A program made the position numbers and the translations under genes. A model generated the notes under the pieces. It was not told where the DNA came from. It did not search any database and worked only from the letters and a program-made list of their open reading frames with translations. From Apostichopus japonicus (Eukaryota; Echinodermata; Holothuroidea; Aspidochirotida; Stichopodidae), in contig NC_092574.1 of the NCBI RefSeq assembly GCF_037975245.1, forward strand, positions 23,191,713 to 23,255,712: 64,000 nt of DNA, given 5' to 3'. This document shows positions 62,700 through 64,000 of this stretch, piece after piece (the stretch's first letter is position 1; each line of letters begins with the position of its first letter).

Positions 62700-64000
62700 T
62701 ACTATATAAATATTATATACAATTTTTTTTTTTTGAGTCCAGTGTTGGATATAAGGTCTGCTCTTAAAATAGTGCAATAGGCTATATTGCGTTTCGAAAC
62801 GAAGTTGATGAATTTTAACTGCTGAATTTGTACTGTACATATTATAAGCTGCCGTATGTATGAAGGTACTATACAACTAGTTTTTTGTCAAAGTCTGTCG
62901 GTGGGTGGGTGTGGAGGGGGGGCGGGGACTGTTCCTTGTTTTTTGCTGTGGGACTGACCTTCATCCCAGAAGTGTACCTGATTGCACCCCTGGGGGTCAC
63001 AAGGACTGCAGCCCCCCCCCCCCCTGTTAGAAAGTGGGCAGATTTGTTAGGAAGGTACTGCCATCCGTTTACAATTCAAAGTCAATCACACGCATACACG
63101 GTACATGCAACGGTATTATCATCGTAGGCAGACCAATACAGTCTGACAAGTTTGTTCCTTTCTTCCCCCCTGCAGAATATTAACGCCAACCCTTGACCCG
63201 GTGTCGGCGGTCATGATGAGAAGTTTGAGAACTCAGAACAGTTCATGTCCTCTGACGACATAAGTGTAAATTTAGTATACAGGCATTTGTATTTTAACTG
63301 ATAACTAAACAAATTTAAATAGTTCATGCACAATGAACCTCGGAAACGCTTCAATCGTTCATGGGTGGGCCTGGTTCGATTTTGGTATACTGTTTATGTT
63401 CCTCTCAATGCTTCAGTGTAAAGTTTTTCAGTCATTTATCGATTTTGTTTTCACTTATCCGTCCATTGTTCGACCCGATGTCTCTATTTTACGAGACACA
63501 TTTTTGTAGTTTAGCAGAATTTGTGTTATTTTCATGCTAAAATCGCAAAAATATTCACTTCATTAAAGGTGTAAATCTAACGGCCTGCACTTTACCTCAA
63601 ACATTGACGGAAAATTTGTTTGATTTCCGATTATGAAATTTTTCGAAAAATTTGTGCCTAAACTGGCTACAATTACCATTTCTTGCGTAACATTCGATTG
63701 GTATTATCTCCATATACTGTCAAAGTAAACCCCGTAGAATACACCACACTGATAGGTTGCTGCGATACAACTCGTGATTGTTCGATCAAGTAATGAATCT
63801 TATTTCAATCATCGATTTATGACTTTTCAAATTGTAAAATTCAGTTCAATTGGGATTATTCGATGCACACAGGTACGTTGCTAGAGTTCGAACTTTGTAA
63901 GGATGGGGGGGGGGGGGGGGAGAGAAGACGGACCTAATGTTGTCCTTCCAGGGAAATGGTCAATAAGAAAAAATCGTTTTGGTCAGAGTAGGCCATATTT
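62700..64000. other. Right-end stretch without a recognised gene
   Basis: Contains homopolymers (T at 62730, C at 63010, G at 63905-63920). The Pro-rich ORF at 62885-63127 spans the C run and is not believed. No exon identified. Confidence 0.4.

Overview
The window looks like a piece of a marine deuterostome invertebrate nuclear genome, possibly an echinoderm such as a sea cucumber, although the species is a guess. It is AT-rich and intron-dominated, with GT-AG splice sites, short coding exons separated by kilobases, abundant miniature transposons, minisatellites and homopolymer runs. There are no operons and no prokaryotic signals.

The only gene I can name runs on the minus strand. It is a member of the AFF (AF4/FMR2, Drosophila Lilliputian) family, the scaffold of the super elongation complex. 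I assembled it from exons with canonical splice sites and compatible phases: 38931-38827 (N-terminal RERER block and PLFGVP motif), 28588-27878 (237 codons, rest of the cyclin T-binding segment, then a Ser/Lys-rich linker), 24107-24051, 22357-22286 (ELL-binding segment with RFPF), 18915-18888 and 15320-15251 (Glu/Asp-rich). The gene is incomplete. The NKWQLDNWL-type block and the C-terminal homology domain are not visible and must lie in unrecognised exons or beyond position 1. A separate ATG exon with a good phase-0 donor lies in the intron at 33486-33313, next to a YY1-like promoter motif. It is a candidate alternative first exon that would skip the N-terminal exon. A CpG-containing, ETS-motif region near 61.9-62.5 kb is a candidate upstream promoter, which would make most of 39-62 kb the first intron.

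Layout: 0-8 kb holds decayed minus-strand coding fragments, one with a second copy, pyrimidine-rich tracts and a GC-richer patch at 5.76-5.96 kb. 8-15 kb is non-coding, with a dispersed repeat carrying nuclear-receptor DR1-like sites and a 20-bp minisatellite. 15-39 kb is the AFF exon region, whose introns are filled with tandem repeats and TTAA-flanked MITEs. 39-62 kb has no recognised gene; it contains an inverted pair of one MITE family, a LINE 3-prime remnant, further DR1-type repeat blocks and a broken minus-strand ORF pair at 59.7-60.25 kb. 62-64 kb is unassigned beyond the promoter candidate.

No tRNA, rRNA, CRISPR array or intact transposase was recognised. All family assignments come from motif recall, not database searches.
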